Source: Pedobacter sp. PACM 27299 (GTDB lineage: Bacteria; Bacteroidota; Bacteroidia; Sphingobacteriales; Sphingobacteriaceae). Taken from it: a stretch of 64,000 bases of DNA. Where the stretch lies: assembly GCF_001412655.1 (NCBI RefSeq), contig NZ_CP012996.1:4836001-4900000 (forward strand). The letters are read 5' to 3'. Below the pieces are notes generated by a model that did not search any database, was not told the origin of the DNA, and saw only the letters and a list, made by a program, of their open reading frames with translations. Below are positions 54,972-63,974 of the stretch, one piece after another; position 1 is the first letter of the stretch, and each line of letters starts with the position of its first letter. The translations under genes were made by a program, and so were the position numbers.

Positions 54972-55134
54972 ACTTCCCGACCAGTACCAGTAAAAAACTT
55001 CAATTCCCCAATAGTATCTTCTACTGAAATTATTTATCTACTTAGAGTAATTCCTGGGCATTACTAAACGTCTACCCTTTAAATCTGATTTCTTCCTGAC
55101 ATCTTTGAAATTAGTACGCTAAGCTCAGGATGTT

Positions 55135-56322
55135 TTATTTTGATCCGGGCTGGTCGTTTTCTTTATTCTGATCAATTAAATGATGAATGCGCTGCACAGT
55201 GGCTGCTGATCTCCAATCATCTTCTGGTGTATGCAGCACATAGTCCAGCAACTGATCAATGGTACTGGTAGCCACATGAATTCTGGAATCTGAAGCAGCG
55301 TAATAAATAAACACCTTACCATCTTCATCTGCAATCCAGCCATTACTGAACACCACATTAGACACATCACCAATGCGCTCTGATCCTTCTGGTGCAATAA
55401 AATATCCAGCAGGTTTATGCGTCACCAGACTAAGGTTATTAAGGTCTGTCATGAACATATAAAGTACGTACCTCAGTCCTGCAGCAGTATTTCTAACGCC
55501 ATGAGCCAGGTGCAGCCAGCCGTATTTTGTTTTTATTGGTGCTGGTCCTTGTCCGTTTTTAGCTTCATAAACGGTATGATATTCTTTTCTATCAATCACC
55601 TGTTCTTCGGGAATCTCTGCATTTTCCATAGATTCGGAAAGTCCAAAAGCAATTCCTCCGCCGTTACCTGCTTCAATAAAAGAATCCTGAGGGCGGGTAT
55701 AAAACGCATATTTTCCGTTTACAAACTCTGGATGCAGCACCACATTTCGCTGCTGCTGAGAGCCTGTTTTCAAGTCTGCCAGGCGTTCCCAGCTCAACAA
55801 ATCTTTACTTCGGATAATTCCACATTGTGCCAATGCTGCCGACTGGTCTCCTATCGATGCGGAAGGATCTCTTCTTTCCGTACAAAACAACCCGTACACC
55901 CATCCATCTTCATGCGCTGTTAGCCGCACATCATACACATTGGTATCCGGCAAATCTGTTTCAGGAATCACTACCGGGTATTCCCAGAATTTAAACTGGT
56001 CAATCCCATTATCGCTTTCCGCAATGGCGAAGAAAGATTTCCTATCGCTAGCCTCTACTCTGGCCATCAACAGGTATTTATTGTTCCACTTGATTGCCCC
56101 GGCATTGAATACAGAGTTGATGCCAATCCGTTCCATCAGATAAGGGTTATTTTCTTTGCTCAAATTATAACGCCAGTAAAGCGGCGTATGGGCAGCAGTT
56201 AATACTGGATTTTCATAACGGTTGAAAATACCATTTCCTAAGTTTTCAGATTTGTTTCTGCGCGTAATTAAAGACTGATGGGCGCGGCTCAGCTCCTCCA
56301 GTCTTTTGTCGTAATCCATCAT
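55135..56322 (-). CDS. GH130 glycoside phosphorylase (mannosylglucose phosphorylase type)
   Basis: A 395-residue five-bladed beta-propeller enzyme of family GH130, subfamily 1-like. It cleaves beta-mannosides with phosphate, typically 4-O-beta-mannosyl-glucose to mannose 1-phosphate and glucose. Typical sequences are FNAGAIKWNNKYLLMARVEA and NVYDVRLTAHEDGW, with Asp131 at the position of the proton donor of characterised enzymes, and HLAHGVRNTAAGLRYVLYMF. It is cytoplasmic (no signal peptide) and lies 9 bp after the sodium/solute symporter gene, which would import the disaccharide. Confidence 0.87.
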   Translation of the reverse strand: MMDYDKRLEELSRAHQSLITRRNKSENLGNGIFNRYENPVLTAAHTPLYWRYNLSKENNPYLMERIGINSVFNAGAIKWNNKYLLMARVEASDRKSFFAIAESDNGIDQFKFWEYPVVIPETDLPDTNVYDVRLTAHEDGWVYGLFCTERRDPSASIGDQSAALAQCGIIRSKDLLSWERLADLKTGSQQQRNVVLHPEFVNGKYAFYTRPQDSFIEAGNGGGIAFGLSESMENAEIPEEQVIDRKEYHTVYEAKNGQGPAPIKTKYGWLHLAHGVRNTAAGLRYVLYMFMTDLNNLSLVTHKPAGYFIAPEGSERIGDVSNVVFSNGWIADEDGKVFIYYAASDSRIHVATSTIDQLLDYVLHTPEDDWRSAATVQRIHHLIDQNKENDQPGSK

Positions 56323-56331
56323 ATAATTCTA

Positions 56332-58161
56332 TTAATCTTCGAGTTTATTCCACCAGGTTCTTTTCAGGATGAACACAATCACAGCCAATATGGCGATGGT
56401 GATCATCAATGGCATTTTCATCATTAAAATCAGGTACATTGGTAACAGGGTGAGGCAAAGCTGTGCGATAATGCCCAGCAGCACATTGAACATATCCCTG
56501 CCAAAATTCTTGTTCGCCTCAAAGGAAGGGTCATCTTTTAAGACCATTTCATGAACGGGCTTCCAGAATCCCCATGGCCGCACTGTCTTATAAAAACTTT
56601 TCAAGGTATTTTCATCTGTGGGCGGTGCCATATATGTCCCGATCACTGATCCAGCTAAGGAAAGCAGGAACAGCAATGGGAAATAGTATAGAAATTCTAC
56701 ACCAGAGAAGAATCTCGTAAATACCAAGGCAGCTACAATACCAGTAAACATTCCCCAGAAAAAACCGTTGGAATTGAACCTCCACCAATGCCATTTCAGT
56801 ACGTTTGCAGCGATATAGCCCCCATATAAAGCGGATACGATCCATTGCAGTACGCTATTTACATCTCTCGCAAAGAAACCTAGTATGATGCCTACGATAA
56901 CGACCGATACACCGGATATATAGTTCATGGAAATGACCTTTTTAACAGAAGCATTCGGATTGATATATTTGAGGTATACATCATTTACGATATACGCCTG
57001 TGCAGCATTCAGTGTTCCGGAAAAAGTACCCATAAAAGCACCTAGCAAGCCTGTTAATACCAATCCGAACAAACCTACAGGTACAAAACTTTTGATACTT
57101 GCCGGTAAAATTCTTTCGTAATCTATCGCTCCGTCCAGCCCTTTTAAGTTCATTTGATCGTAGTAAAGAATACCTAAAACGGTGAGTCCTACAATCAGGG
57201 AATACCTGATCGGCAGCAATACAATAGATACAAAGCCACTCATTTTACTGGCTTCTTTTGGCGATTTTGTAGATAAGATCTTTTGCATATCATAGTTTGG
57301 TGGCGGGCCTGCAAGAGAGGCAAAAACCCCTTTGAACAGCATCATCATAAAGAAAATGCTGAATAAAGAATAGCCATCACTTTCAATTTTTTTATTGACA
57401 TCGTCGATAATACCGGTCCAATTGAGCTCCAAATGTGTTCCGAAGAAAGGGTTATCCCAACCTTTTGGCACATTTAAATGCTGCCCATGCAAGTTAATCA
57501 TGGCAATCACGGCTATAGAAATACAAACCACTGTCATGATGGCGTACTTGATCATGTCGCCAAACACGATCCCATGCATTCCTCCTAAAATGGAATAAAA
57601 CATCGCAAAAAGCGTGAATATGATACCGTAAAAGTGAGGTACATAATGCGGGGAGACTTCAAAGGGCACATATCCTTTCACAAATTCCCAGGGAATAAAG
57701 ATTTCGACAAACTTCCCTAGACCTATAAAACCATAAGCGAGGAAGCCCAGACAGCTCAATAGTGCAAAGGCCACCACTACCTTGTGTGAAGCACCAACTC
57801 CTTTTCCTTCCAATCCGAACCTAGTAGACAACCATTCGGCGCCAGTAGTCGCATTGGAACGCCTCAGCCATTTGGACAAATACATCATCAGAAAGACCTG
57901 ATTAAATACCGGCCATAACCATGGAATCCAAATACTTTTCATGCCATAAACAAAGCAAAGGCTCACCATCCACATCGTGCCGCTAATGTCAAACATATCA
58001 GAGGCATCGCTTAATCCCAGTTTATACCAAGGCAATGATTTACCTCCCATGATATAACTCTGGTTATTCTCTTTAGCCTTTTTACGGTACCAAAAACCTA
58101 TAACAATGGTGCTAATCAGATAAGTAATGATAATGAGCACATCAATGAGTTGAAACTTCAT
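56332..58161 (-). CDS. sodium/solute symporter family transporter
   Basis: A 609-residue SSS-family protein with about 13-14 membrane helices (IGFWYRKKAKENNQSYIMGG near the N-terminus, FGLVLTGLLGAFMGTFSGTL in the core). Sodium-driven uptake, most likely of a mannose-containing disaccharide given the GH130 gene directly downstream in the same operon. Divergent from the AraC regulator. Confidence 0.88.
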   Translation of the reverse strand: MKFQLIDVLIIITYLISTIVIGFWYRKKAKENNQSYIMGGKSLPWYKLGLSDASDMFDISGTMWMVSLCFVYGMKSIWIPWLWPVFNQVFLMMYLSKWLRRSNATTGAEWLSTRFGLEGKGVGASHKVVVAFALLSCLGFLAYGFIGLGKFVEIFIPWEFVKGYVPFEVSPHYVPHFYGIIFTLFAMFYSILGGMHGIVFGDMIKYAIMTVVCISIAVIAMINLHGQHLNVPKGWDNPFFGTHLELNWTGIIDDVNKKIESDGYSLFSIFFMMMLFKGVFASLAGPPPNYDMQKILSTKSPKEASKMSGFVSIVLLPIRYSLIVGLTVLGILYYDQMNLKGLDGAIDYERILPASIKSFVPVGLFGLVLTGLLGAFMGTFSGTLNAAQAYIVNDVYLKYINPNASVKKVISMNYISGVSVVIVGIILGFFARDVNSVLQWIVSALYGGYIAANVLKWHWWRFNSNGFFWGMFTGIVAALVFTRFFSGVEFLYYFPLLFLLSLAGSVIGTYMAPPTDENTLKSFYKTVRPWGFWKPVHEMVLKDDPSFEANKNFGRDMFNVLLGIIAQLCLTLLPMYLILMMKMPLMITIAILAVIVFILKRTWWNKLED

Positions 58162-58198
58162 AAAATCAAAACTATACTATTTTCGCATACAGGTTCAA

Positions 58199-58286
58199 TA
58201 CTATTTTAACAATTAATTGTATTCACAAAACAAAAAGACTTATTACTATGGCATTAGTACTAATTTAGACTAGTACTATTTTAACA
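58199..58286. promoter_or_regulatory. repeated elements in the symporter-AraC intergenic region
   Basis: TACTATTTTAACA occurs twice (58199-58211 and 58274-58286), with a partial third TACTATTTT at 58175-58183. The self-palindromic octamer TAGTACTA occurs at 58255-58262 and 58271-58278, centres 16 bp apart. These are likely binding sites for the AraC regulator encoded alongside. Confidence 0.55.
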
Positions 58287-58323
58287 TAAAGCTAATTCAT
58301 TACGACTCAATTATTATATTTAT

Positions 58324-59202
58324 ATGATGGCCAATAATATAGTCAGGGAAATTACCCCTTTAACACAAAGCGATTGCTTTACTATCTTTTCCAGAACTAA
58401 AAAGGAGTTCGATTTCCCCTTACACTACCACGAGGAGTACGAATTGAACTTGATTCTCCATGCGGAAGGGGCAAAAAGAATTGTTGGAGATCATATTGAG
58501 GTGATCACAAATGCAGAACTGGTATTTATTGGCCCCAATCTATACCATGCCTGGTTTACTCATCAATGTAAAGGCGAGGAGATTCTGGAAATCACCATTC
58601 AGTTTCACAAAGACCTGTTTGACGATCGCCTGCTCAAAAGAAATCAATTGAGTTTCATTTCTAATATGTTTGAACGGGCACAAAAAGGGATATTGTTTGC
58701 TGCGGATACGATTGAAAGATTGACTCCACGCATCCTTTCTTTAAGTCAGAAAAAGGGTTTCGACTCGGTGCTGGAGCTTTTTTCTATTCTTCACGACTTG
58801 TCAATTTCCAGAAACATGCGCACGTTATCAAATTCCAGTTTCAATAATGAGCAGTTCAATTACAACAGCCGAAGGATAGAAAAAGCGTTTGATTACATGA
58901 ACATGAATTACAATCGCGGCGTTTCACTGGAAGAAGTAGCGAAGGCGGCAAGTATGCCGGAAGTATCTTTCAGCAGGTTCATCAAGAAAAGGACAGGGAG
59001 CACTTTTATCGACAGCTTAAATGAGATCCGCTTAGGTCATGCCACAAAAATGTTGATTTCAAGTACACAGACGATTTCAGAAATCGCTTATAAATGTGGG
59101 TTTAACAACATTTCTAACTTCAACCGAATTTTTAAAAAGAAAAAAAACTGCACACCAAAAGAGTTTAGAGACAGTTTTTCGGGTACTCGTTCTTTTATTT
59201 AA
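58324..59202 (+). CDS. AraC-family transcriptional regulator
   Basis: A 292-residue regulator. The N-terminal cupin-like sensor contains LHYHEEYELNLILHAEG and the C-terminal double HTH covers about 185-285 (GVSLEEVAKAASMPEVSFSR, TISEIAYKCGFNNISNFNRI). It is divergent from the symporter/GH130 operon and probably activates it on sensing a mannoside. It could begin at Met1 or Met2. Confidence 0.9.
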   Translation: MMANNIVREITPLTQSDCFTIFSRTKKEFDFPLHYHEEYELNLILHAEGAKRIVGDHIEVITNAELVFIGPNLYHAWFTHQCKGEEILEITIQFHKDLFDDRLLKRNQLSFISNMFERAQKGILFAADTIERLTPRILSLSQKKGFDSVLELFSILHDLSISRNMRTLSNSSFNNEQFNYNSRRIEKAFDYMNMNYNRGVSLEEVAKAASMPEVSFSRFIKKRTGSTFIDSLNEIRLGHATKMLISSTQTISEIAYKCGFNNISNFNRIFKKKKNCTPKEFRDSFSGTRSFI

Positions 59203-59212
59203 TAAAGCTCAT

Positions 59213-59902
59213 CTAATTGAGGTTGAACTTATCACTTTTCACTTGTACCACATTAGAAGCAGAGATAATACCGACTACCAGAATCCCGATCAATATGGCC
59301 AATGCGATTTGCAGCGTGGAGTAGAGTTTGCTTCTGGACACCATAGATGCAGAACTTTGAATCAATTCCTGCCCTACCTGCGTTTGGATGGTCATCAGCT
59401 CTGTTAATTGCTGCAAGGTTCTTCTCGAAGTTGCTCTTCCCACCGTCTCATAAAGTTTTCTTCCATCCTCAATACTATGGCTATCACTTAAAGCAATCAC
59501 GTGCTGTTCTGCTGCGATAGAGCCGATCAACCGAATTTTCAATTCTTTCAGCTGTTCCTTTTCCTGTTTCACCAAAAAAGTCTTTTCATATTTTTTCATC
59601 AGTGAGTCAATCGTAGTGTTGAACTTTCCAAATTGGGTTTTCAGTAAATTGACATCCTTATTATCGGGATTTCCAGAGTACAGAAAACTATCGAGGGTAT
59701 ATTTTTTCGCAAAGATGTTTTCTGCGATGTAGAAAAGGTCTGTTGCAGGAACCAGACGGTCGTTATACATGGAAACGAAAGATTCATTCATACTTTTCAC
59801 ACTCTTATCCTCGAGGATTCTAATGAGAATCATACAGGCCATAATCGCAAAAAGGAACGTAGCGATTTTCATTTTCTGTTTTAAAGAATAAGCAACTTTC
59901 AT
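59213..59902 (-). CDS. chemoreceptor-like four-helix-bundle sensor without signalling domain
   Basis: A 229-residue inner-membrane protein: helix 1 at about 10-29 (MKIATFLFAIMACMILIRIL), a periplasmic four-helix bundle of the 4HB_MCP type, and helix 2 near 197-217 (LQIALAILIGILVVGIISAS), then a 12-residue tail. The HAMP and methyl-accepting domains of true chemoreceptors are missing with no sign of a downstream fragment on that strand. Such short forms occur in Bacteroidota, so this is probably intact. Confidence 0.75.
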   Translation of the reverse strand: MKVAYSLKQKMKIATFLFAIMACMILIRILEDKSVKSMNESFVSMYNDRLVPATDLFYIAENIFAKKYTLDSFLYSGNPDNKDVNLLKTQFGKFNTTIDSLMKKYEKTFLVKQEKEQLKELKIRLIGSIAAEQHVIALSDSHSIEDGRKLYETVGRATSRRTLQQLTELMTIQTQVGQELIQSSASMVSRSKLYSTLQIALAILIGILVVGIISASNVVQVKSDKFNLN

Positions 59903-59929
59903 AGCATTCAGGTTTAATGGGCTTTAGAA

Positions 59930-61366
59930 TTAGTCTTCCAAAGGGGTAATGAAAAGGTTAGCTGCAAAATTTACTAAAAATAATTCTCTTTTTGCCCTGG
60001 TGACCCCAGTATATAACCATCTCAGGAAATCCAGGTCGATCATTTCTTCTGTTAAATAGCCTTGGTCTACGAAAACAGCCTCCCATTGGCCACCTTGTGC
60101 TTTGTGACAAGTAACCGCATAGGCGAATTTGATTTGCAGCGCATTATAGTAAGGATCTTCCTTGATGGCTGCAAAACGTGCTCTTTTATTGGTCAGGTGT
60201 TCATATTCAACATTTAGTGCTTCAAACAGTTTATTTCCCAATTCATAAGAAAGGTTTGGTGTTTCGGCGGTTAACGTATCGAGCATCACTTTACAGGAAA
60301 TTTGTCCGGCATCCGGGAAATCGAGAAATTCCAGTGCTACTTCGGCGAAACGGAAGCCAAAACGCTCTTCTGTACCCCTCACACGTACGATCTTAGCCAT
60401 GTCGCCATTGGCAATAAAAGCAGCAGATTCATTATCCGGGAGCCAGTAATAATTATTCTTAACTACCATAATCTGGTCGCCGCCGGTTAGTTCTTCTTCT
60501 CGGTAAAGTATCCTTGCGCGAATTTGCTGGTTGTACACATTGGCTGATTTATTAGACCGGCAAACCACCAGTGTATTTTCCATACCAAATTTACTATAGG
60601 CATATTCCAGCCCTTCAACTAGCTTAAGGCCGGTCATCCTGAAAATGTCTTTATATCCAGTGGTGATAAATTTAGGCAGTTCAATTTCATCAGCCTCTTC
60701 AGATGATCCTTCATTGATCAGTTTCCGCAGCATGGTGGCATTGGCAAGAATTCCGGATTCCTTTTCTTGTCGCACCACCTCCTGAAGTTCTACCGCCCGC
60801 ACTGACATCCCAAAATTAGCCGCTATATATTCTTTGTTTAGTGCCGGACTGTCAATACTGCCAACCGGTGGCAGCTGTGCCGTATCCCCAACAAAAATTG
60901 CTGCACAATTTTTCTGGTTGTATACATATTGCATCAGATCCTTCAAAAATGAAGAACTGGTTTGTGTATTCCATTCATCGGCAATCATGGAGGCCTCATC
61001 GATAATAAATACCGTATGTTCTGATATATTTGGCGTAATCTGAAAAGACATATCCGTGGATACTGCAGATTTTTTCCTGTAAATTCTCTTATGAATAGTA
61101 AGTGCTTTACGCCCGGTATAGTTGCTCATCACCTTTGCAGCACGCCCTGTAGGCGCCATCAGCACTGCTTTAAAACCAAACTTTGGTAAAGCTTTAACCA
61201 GTGCCCCAACAGAAGTAGTCTTTCCGGTACCCGCATATCCCCTCAATATAAAACACTGATCGTCTAAGTCTTGACTTAAAAAAGCAGCCATTTCCTGGCA
61301 GAAAACCAGCTGTTCGGCAGTCGGTGTAAAGGCATAAGACTGGGCTATAATTGATGCTTTATCCAT
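59930..61366 (-). CDS. RecD-like superfamily 1 DNA helicase
   Basis: A 478-residue ATP-dependent helicase. Walker A GYAGTGKT at 43-50, Walker B IIDEASM at 121-127, VGDTAQLPPVGS (motif III) and a UvrD C-terminal motif YAVTCHKAQGGQWEAVFVDQ. It resembles the stand-alone RecD2/AAA_30-type enzymes of Bacteroidota rather than a RecBCD subunit, since recB/recC are not nearby. Likely DNA repair or replication support. Confidence 0.88.
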   Translation of the reverse strand: MDKASIIAQSYAFTPTAEQLVFCQEMAAFLSQDLDDQCFILRGYAGTGKTTSVGALVKALPKFGFKAVLMAPTGRAAKVMSNYTGRKALTIHKRIYRKKSAVSTDMSFQITPNISEHTVFIIDEASMIADEWNTQTSSSFLKDLMQYVYNQKNCAAIFVGDTAQLPPVGSIDSPALNKEYIAANFGMSVRAVELQEVVRQEKESGILANATMLRKLINEGSSEEADEIELPKFITTGYKDIFRMTGLKLVEGLEYAYSKFGMENTLVVCRSNKSANVYNQQIRARILYREEELTGGDQIMVVKNNYYWLPDNESAAFIANGDMAKIVRVRGTEERFGFRFAEVALEFLDFPDAGQISCKVMLDTLTAETPNLSYELGNKLFEALNVEYEHLTNKRARFAAIKEDPYYNALQIKFAYAVTCHKAQGGQWEAVFVDQGYLTEEMIDLDFLRWLYTGVTRAKRELFLVNFAANLFITPLED

Positions 61367-61405
61367 TTAACAAAGATGCAATGGTGATGTTATAGAAAAA
61401 AGGAT

Positions 61406-61413
61406 TAATTTTG
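61406..61413 (+). promoter_or_regulatory. -7 element upstream of DUF3822 gene
   Basis: TAATTTTG matches TAnnTTTG and lies 22 bp before the ATG at 61435. No good -33 TTG was found. Confidence 0.4.
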
Positions 61414-61434
61414 ATCTTAAATAATTAGATACAG

Positions 61435-62265
61435 ATGAGCCATAAAAACAGCATTTTATTAGTTGATCCGGAATTTGATCCTAGTACTGCGCCAGACTGC
61501 AATTTACTGTTAAAAATTACCGCAGATAGCTTCTCTTACGCCATTATTGACAAAACCAGCAATCAGCTGAAAGCTGTTTATGATCAACAGGAATCTAAAA
61601 ATATTCCTCATGATCTTGCTGTAAAATTAAAGAACGACAGTTACTTGAATTTGGTTTTTAAAGACATCAAAGTAGCAGTATACAGTCAAAACTCAATTTC
61701 TATCCCAACCGAGTTATTTGATGCCAAGAATTTGGATCAATATGCAAAGTTCTTCACAGATGAACAATCGGATAACCTTTATGTCAGGCCATTTGCTAAT
61801 TATGGATTCACTTCTATTTTCACGCTGCAGCGTTTTATGGATGAGACCTTAGCGGATGCGCTGCTGAGCTGTAAATTATTCGACCAGATGGCGCCAATAC
61901 TAGCCATGGTTCCGGATAAAACCAGCAAGACTTTGGTACTTGATTTTACCGCAGCCTCTTTTACAGCAGTGCTGACAGCAGGAGAAAAGCTGATTTTCCG
62001 CAATTCCTATGAGATTGAAAATGCGGAAGAGTTTAACTATTATCTGCTGCTGATGATGAACCAGGTTCAAATCGATACTAAAGAGACGGAGGTATTATTG
62101 AGTGGCATTGTTCACGAAGATGATGCTTACCATCAATGTCTGGAGAAATACTTCCAGAAGATAAAATTTAACACTCCCTTAAGTGATCAGGTAGATCACA
62201 AAATTTTAGAAGACATGCCTGCTCATTATTACAGCAGCTTGCTAGCACTGGATATATGCGAATAA
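61435..62265 (+). CDS. DUF3822 family protein
   Basis: A 276-residue protein of the DUF3822 family, with an actin/hexokinase-like fold suggested by LTAGEKLIFRNSYEIENAEE and FTAASFTAVL segments. Typical of Bacteroidota and regularly found just upstream of rsmD, as here (10-bp overlap). Function unknown. Confidence 0.82.
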   Translation: MSHKNSILLVDPEFDPSTAPDCNLLLKITADSFSYAIIDKTSNQLKAVYDQQESKNIPHDLAVKLKNDSYLNLVFKDIKVAVYSQNSISIPTELFDAKNLDQYAKFFTDEQSDNLYVRPFANYGFTSIFTLQRFMDETLADALLSCKLFDQMAPILAMVPDKTSKTLVLDFTAASFTAVLTAGEKLIFRNSYEIENAEEFNYYLLLMMNQVQIDTKETEVLLSGIVHEDDAYHQCLEKYFQKIKFNTPLSDQVDHKILEDMPAHYYSSLLALDICE

Positions 62266-62795
62266 TTGGCGGTACATTAAAAGGCATTCGTTTCAATGCC
62301 CCGGAAAGCTTACCGGTAAGGCCCACTACAGATATGGCCAAAGAAGCTCTTTTTAACATTCTTTACAATACTTACGATTTTGATAGCTGCGATGTGCTGG
62401 ATCTTTTCTGTGGTACAGGAAATATCAGCTTTGAATTTGCTTCCAGAGGAGCAAAAAGCGTGACAGCAGTGGATAAACATTCGGGATGTATCTTTTGGGT
62501 ACAGTCGGTGATTGCCAAACATAAACTAGACGTGATTGAGGTGCAGAAGGCCGACGTGTTCAAGTTTTTAGATACGCATAAAAAATCTTACCAGATCATT
62601 TTTGCCGATCCTCCTTATGATTTACCTACGATTCCAAAGATTCCTGAATTGGTGATCAAAAATGATTTGCTGACTGATAATGGTTTATTGATCGTGGAGC
62701 ACCCTTCATTGTTAAAAATGAACAATCAACCCGGGTTTAAAGAGACCAGAAGATATGGGAATTCGTCCTTTAGCTTCTTTGAAAAAGTAAAATAA
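62256..62795 (+). CDS. rsmD: 16S rRNA (guanine966-N2)-methyltransferase
   Basis: A 179-residue SAM-dependent methyltransferase that modifies G966 of 16S rRNA. MRIIGGTLKGIRFNAPE at the start, SAM motif DLFCGTGNISFEFASRGA and catalytic DPPYDLP are all present. Its start overlaps the DUF3822 gene by 10 bp. It is followed by a hairpin and then coaD, an order familiar from other genomes. Confidence 0.95.
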   Translation: MRIIGGTLKGIRFNAPESLPVRPTTDMAKEALFNILYNTYDFDSCDVLDLFCGTGNISFEFASRGAKSVTAVDKHSGCIFWVQSVIAKHKLDVIEVQKADVFKFLDTHKKSYQIIFADPPYDLPTIPKIPELVIKNDLLTDNGLLIVEHPSLLKMNNQPGFKETRRYGNSSFSFFEKVK

Positions 62796-62800
62796 TCACT

Positions 62801-62828
62801 TCGCCACCTTTTTAAGGGTGGCGATTTT
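62801..62828 (+). terminator. terminator/attenuator between rsmD and coaD
   Basis: CGCCACC pairs with GGTGGCG around a TTTTTAAG loop, followed by ATTTTAT. The T-run is short, so partial read-through into coaD is possible. Confidence 0.65.
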
Positions 62829-62851
62829 ATAACCTACATATACTGATACTA

Positions 62852-63313
62852 ATGAAAATCGCCCTGTTCCCAGGATCATTTGATCCGATTACTATCGCCC
62901 ATGTGGATATCCTGAAACGTGCTTTGCCGCTATTTGACAAAGTGGTAGTGGGTATCGGATTGAACAGCTCTAAACAGAGTTATCTATCTGCAGAAAAACG
63001 GGAAGAAATTGTTAAAACGGTGTTTGAAGCAGAAGTTAAAGTGGAAGTACAGCTTTATGAAGGGCTAACTGTAGATTTCTGCAGGAAGATTAATGCGCAA
63101 TATATGGTTCGCGGAATCCGTTCTGTAGGTGATTTTGAATACGAACGTGCCATTGCCCAGATCAACCAGACGATGATGCCAGAAATGGAAACGATTTTTA
63201 TCCTGAGTAAGCCGGAATATTCGGCAATCAGCTCCACCATCGTCCGTGACATCCTAAGAAATCACGGAGATGTGAGTCAGTTTTTACCTCAAGATGCTAT
63301 CCCGTTCCTCTAA
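62852..63313 (+). CDS. coaD: phosphopantetheine adenylyltransferase
   Basis: A 153-residue enzyme making dephospho-CoA from 4'-phosphopantetheine and ATP. LFPGSFDPITIAHVDIL contains the nucleotidyltransferase motif, with Ala in place of the usual Gly of TxGH (His17 kept), and MVRGIRSVGDFEYERAIAQI and YSAISSTIVRDI are typical. Its last 30 bp overlap the 3' end of the convergent Nudix gene. Confidence 0.95.
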   Translation: MKIALFPGSFDPITIAHVDILKRALPLFDKVVVGIGLNSSKQSYLSAEKREEIVKTVFEAEVKVEVQLYEGLTVDFCRKINAQYMVRGIRSVGDFEYERAIAQINQTMMPEMETIFILSKPEYSAISSTIVRDILRNHGDVSQFLPQDAIPFL

Positions 63314-63916
63314 CAAAGAACCTACTTCCAACACCTGGATGATAGAAGGGTAAGTGTTTACGAGTACAGGAGCCAAATCAGCTTTACTTAGCCATTTGGC
63401 TTTCGTAATTCCTTCTTCTTTTTGGGGAATCAATTTTGGTTCTCCTTTAACGGTCATGCTGTACCATTTGGTTTTCTTTAAAACCAGTTTATTCCCCATT
63501 GGGTAAACATGGTAGGTTTTACAAAGCTTCTCATCGTTGGTATAAATCGTTACGCCGCATTCCTCTTCCACTTCTCTCAATCCGGCTTCTCTCATCTTCT
63601 CGCCTTTCTCTACTTTTCCTTTTGGCAGGTCCCACTTTTTATTCCTGAAGATAAACAGGTAATTGCCTTTTGCACTTTTAACGAGTCCGCCGGCAGCTTT
63701 GATCAAAGTAAGGTTGTTTTTAATCTGCTTAAAAACCGCTTTAGGGTCAGCTACCAACAGTAGATAATCTGTAGCAGCATTTAAAGGCAGATTTTTGTAG
63801 AACAATCTGAAATCAAAACCTTCCAGCTCCAATTGCTGAATTTCTTTTTCCTGTGTAGGCTTAGAATCTGCAATAAACAAGGTATTGTCGTTGATATAAA
63901 TGCTGTATTTTTTCAT
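63284..63916 (-). CDS. Nudix hydrolase
   Basis: A 210-residue protein with an intact Nudix box (GKVEKGEKMREAGL, then REVEEECGV) at about residues 100-122, preceded by KWDLPKG. It hydrolyses a nucleoside diphosphate-linked substrate; which one is unknown. The N-terminal ~80 residues form an extra domain (FKQIKNNLTLIKAAGGLVK). Confidence 0.87.
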   Translation of the reverse strand: MKKYSIYINDNTLFIADSKPTQEKEIQQLELEGFDFRLFYKNLPLNAATDYLLLVADPKAVFKQIKNNLTLIKAAGGLVKSAKGNYLFIFRNKKWDLPKGKVEKGEKMREAGLREVEEECGVTIYTNDEKLCKTYHVYPMGNKLVLKKTKWYSMTVKGEPKLIPQKEEGITKAKWLSKADLAPVLVNTYPSIIQVLEVGSLLEERDSILR

Positions 63917-63974
63917 GCTTAACGCTTAAAATGCTTTTTATGACAGGCTGTAAAATTTCCTTAGAAAAAACAGA

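Noticed and set aside
55417..55923. 168-aa open frame opposite the GH130 gene
   Set aside because: Antisense to conserved GH130 sequence, no family features, Cys/Ser/Phe-rich as expected for a shadow frame.
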